Part shown: positions 62,911 to 64,000 of the stretch, one piece after another
Layout of the letters: each line of letters begins with the position of its first letter
Position numbering within the stretch: the stretch's first letter is position 1
Assembly (NCBI RefSeq): GCF_041260155.1
Contig: NC_091931.1
Span: 21,007,154-21,071,153 of the forward strand
DNA from: Ptychodera flava
Taxonomy: Eukaryota > Hemichordata > Enteropneusta > Ptychoderidae
Reading direction: 5' to 3'
Length of the DNA stretch: 64,000 bases
The notes under the pieces: model-generated
Databases searched by the model: none
Seen by the model: only the letters and a program-made list of their open reading frames with translations
Told to the model about the DNA's origin: nothing
Position numbers and translations under genes: made by a program

Positions 62911-64000
62911 TCGAATTTTTGTCCTAAATTCGAGGCAGGTGATACCGTTCACCGTGGCTATTCAATGTGGGTTTGATTGTTAATGTGTAAATAACTTTCC
63001 TTAATACCTCTGTTAAACTAATGCGGCTCACGATCCAAGAATATTGCATTTTCTCTTGTGAAATTAGAACCCGGAGAATATTTGTGAATATGTTTGGAAA
63101 CCTCAAAGACTATATATCTGCACAGATGATTCTCCGGATTTGCATCAGCGTCAGCCCTAATTTTGACACAACTAATACAGCGCGGAAGCAAAGATTAAAA
63201 TGTCCCGGATTAGATAATGGTGTTCATTCAAATTTCCAACTATTTCAAACAGAGACTAATCGAAAATTAAATGTTTTGCAGTTTACATGTATAATATGAA
63301 ATTGCACGTTGGTAGATGTTTATTGGAATCCAGTATGCACCCGAACCTTACACAATCAAATCGTGCACACATTAATAGTAGCAGTTTCATTTCAATAAAA
63401 TCTAATTGTGCACTATAACAAGTTTCGGTCAATATTATCGCGTTTTACCCATTGATTCATCGGCCTCCTTTTCCAACCCCCGCGTAGACCGTGATTTAGA
63501 TTCATGCCGTATCGGCGACCCCGATCATTTTATCGAACAGCATGTCACGTCATCGAGGGTGCTTGACTTCAGTCAACGAATTGACTGCGTAACCTACCTC
63601 CAATTTACTGGCACAGCTTTCAAGGAGGCTCGAACGTCACGAAGCTTCGCCAACGACTCAGTGTCATGAACTTTGCAGTGTTAACTAGATTAAACGTTTA
63701 TTCTAGCTCTAAATGCAAGAGAGGCAAAACTGACAAATATATCAGAGAGACTGCTTCATGTATGATTCACAGGCTTTTGATGTAATTTGACTACTTCTTT
63801 GTTGTGAATAGACTACGTTGTAGATAGATGGGAGTATATAACATACTGCTTTTCAAAGGAGAATAATCATTTAAAGATAAACTAGTAGATCTTGTCTTTA
63901 TTATAAAGCGCCGCCAGCAGTTATAGCTTTTGATGTATTTTGCCTAATCTTCGTTTTGTCTGTAAAGTGCTATTTCTAGTTCTACTCTCAATGTCGCGTT
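62911..64000. other. No gene recognised at the window end
   Basis: Frames at 63021-63299 and 63406-63669 are short and show no family features or convincing splice sites. Confidence 0.4.

Overview
This is animal nuclear DNA: AT-rich, with genes split by GT..AG introns and packed with microsatellites, fold-back MITEs and retroelement fragments. The genes (a Fat-like cadherin tail, a death-domain TNF receptor, cysteine-sulfinate/acidic amino acid decarboxylases) together with the dense short inverted-repeat transposons suggest an invertebrate deuterostome. A hemichordate or cephalochordate is my best guess, held with low confidence. I recognise no host tRNA or rRNA gene and no CRISPR array.

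Layout. (1) 749-1395 is the last coding exon of a FAT1/2/3-type giant protocadherin, ending in a PDZ ligand, followed by a long 3'UTR. (2) 3.2-14.6 kb is intergenic and built of transposons: two hAT-like MITEs with perfect 8-bp target duplications, two Mutator-like non-autonomous elements with 9-10 bp duplications, a LINE 3' end, fold-backs and microsatellites. (3) 14678-22450 is a seven-exon gene for a compact TNF-receptor-like protein of about 465 residues: signal peptide, one cysteine-rich module, one membrane helix, an acidic linker and a C-terminal death domain. (4) 27608-45471 and 48177-57182 are two tandem head-to-tail copies (A and B) of a group II PLP decarboxylase related to CSAD/GADL1/GAD. 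Their 14-exon structures match exon for exon. (5) 57.5-64 kb has no gene I can support.

The decarboxylase pair is the most notable locus. Each copy has one single-base deletion that breaks its frame, in a different exon, while everything else is conserved. Either both reference copies are inactive, or the assembly carries indel errors. Some exon blocks and the first bases of flanking intron are nearly identical between copies while other introns are unalignable by eye, which suggests gene conversion. Copy A is swollen by insertions: a decayed Penelope-like reverse transcriptase, a 2.25-kb Harbinger-like element with an internal about 100-bp tandem array, a 2.6-kb hAT-like element with a nested Mutator-like element, and MITEs.

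The three gene units need not work together. The cadherin acts in planar polarity and adhesion, the receptor in death-domain signalling, and the decarboxylases probably make taurine or beta-alanine precursors.
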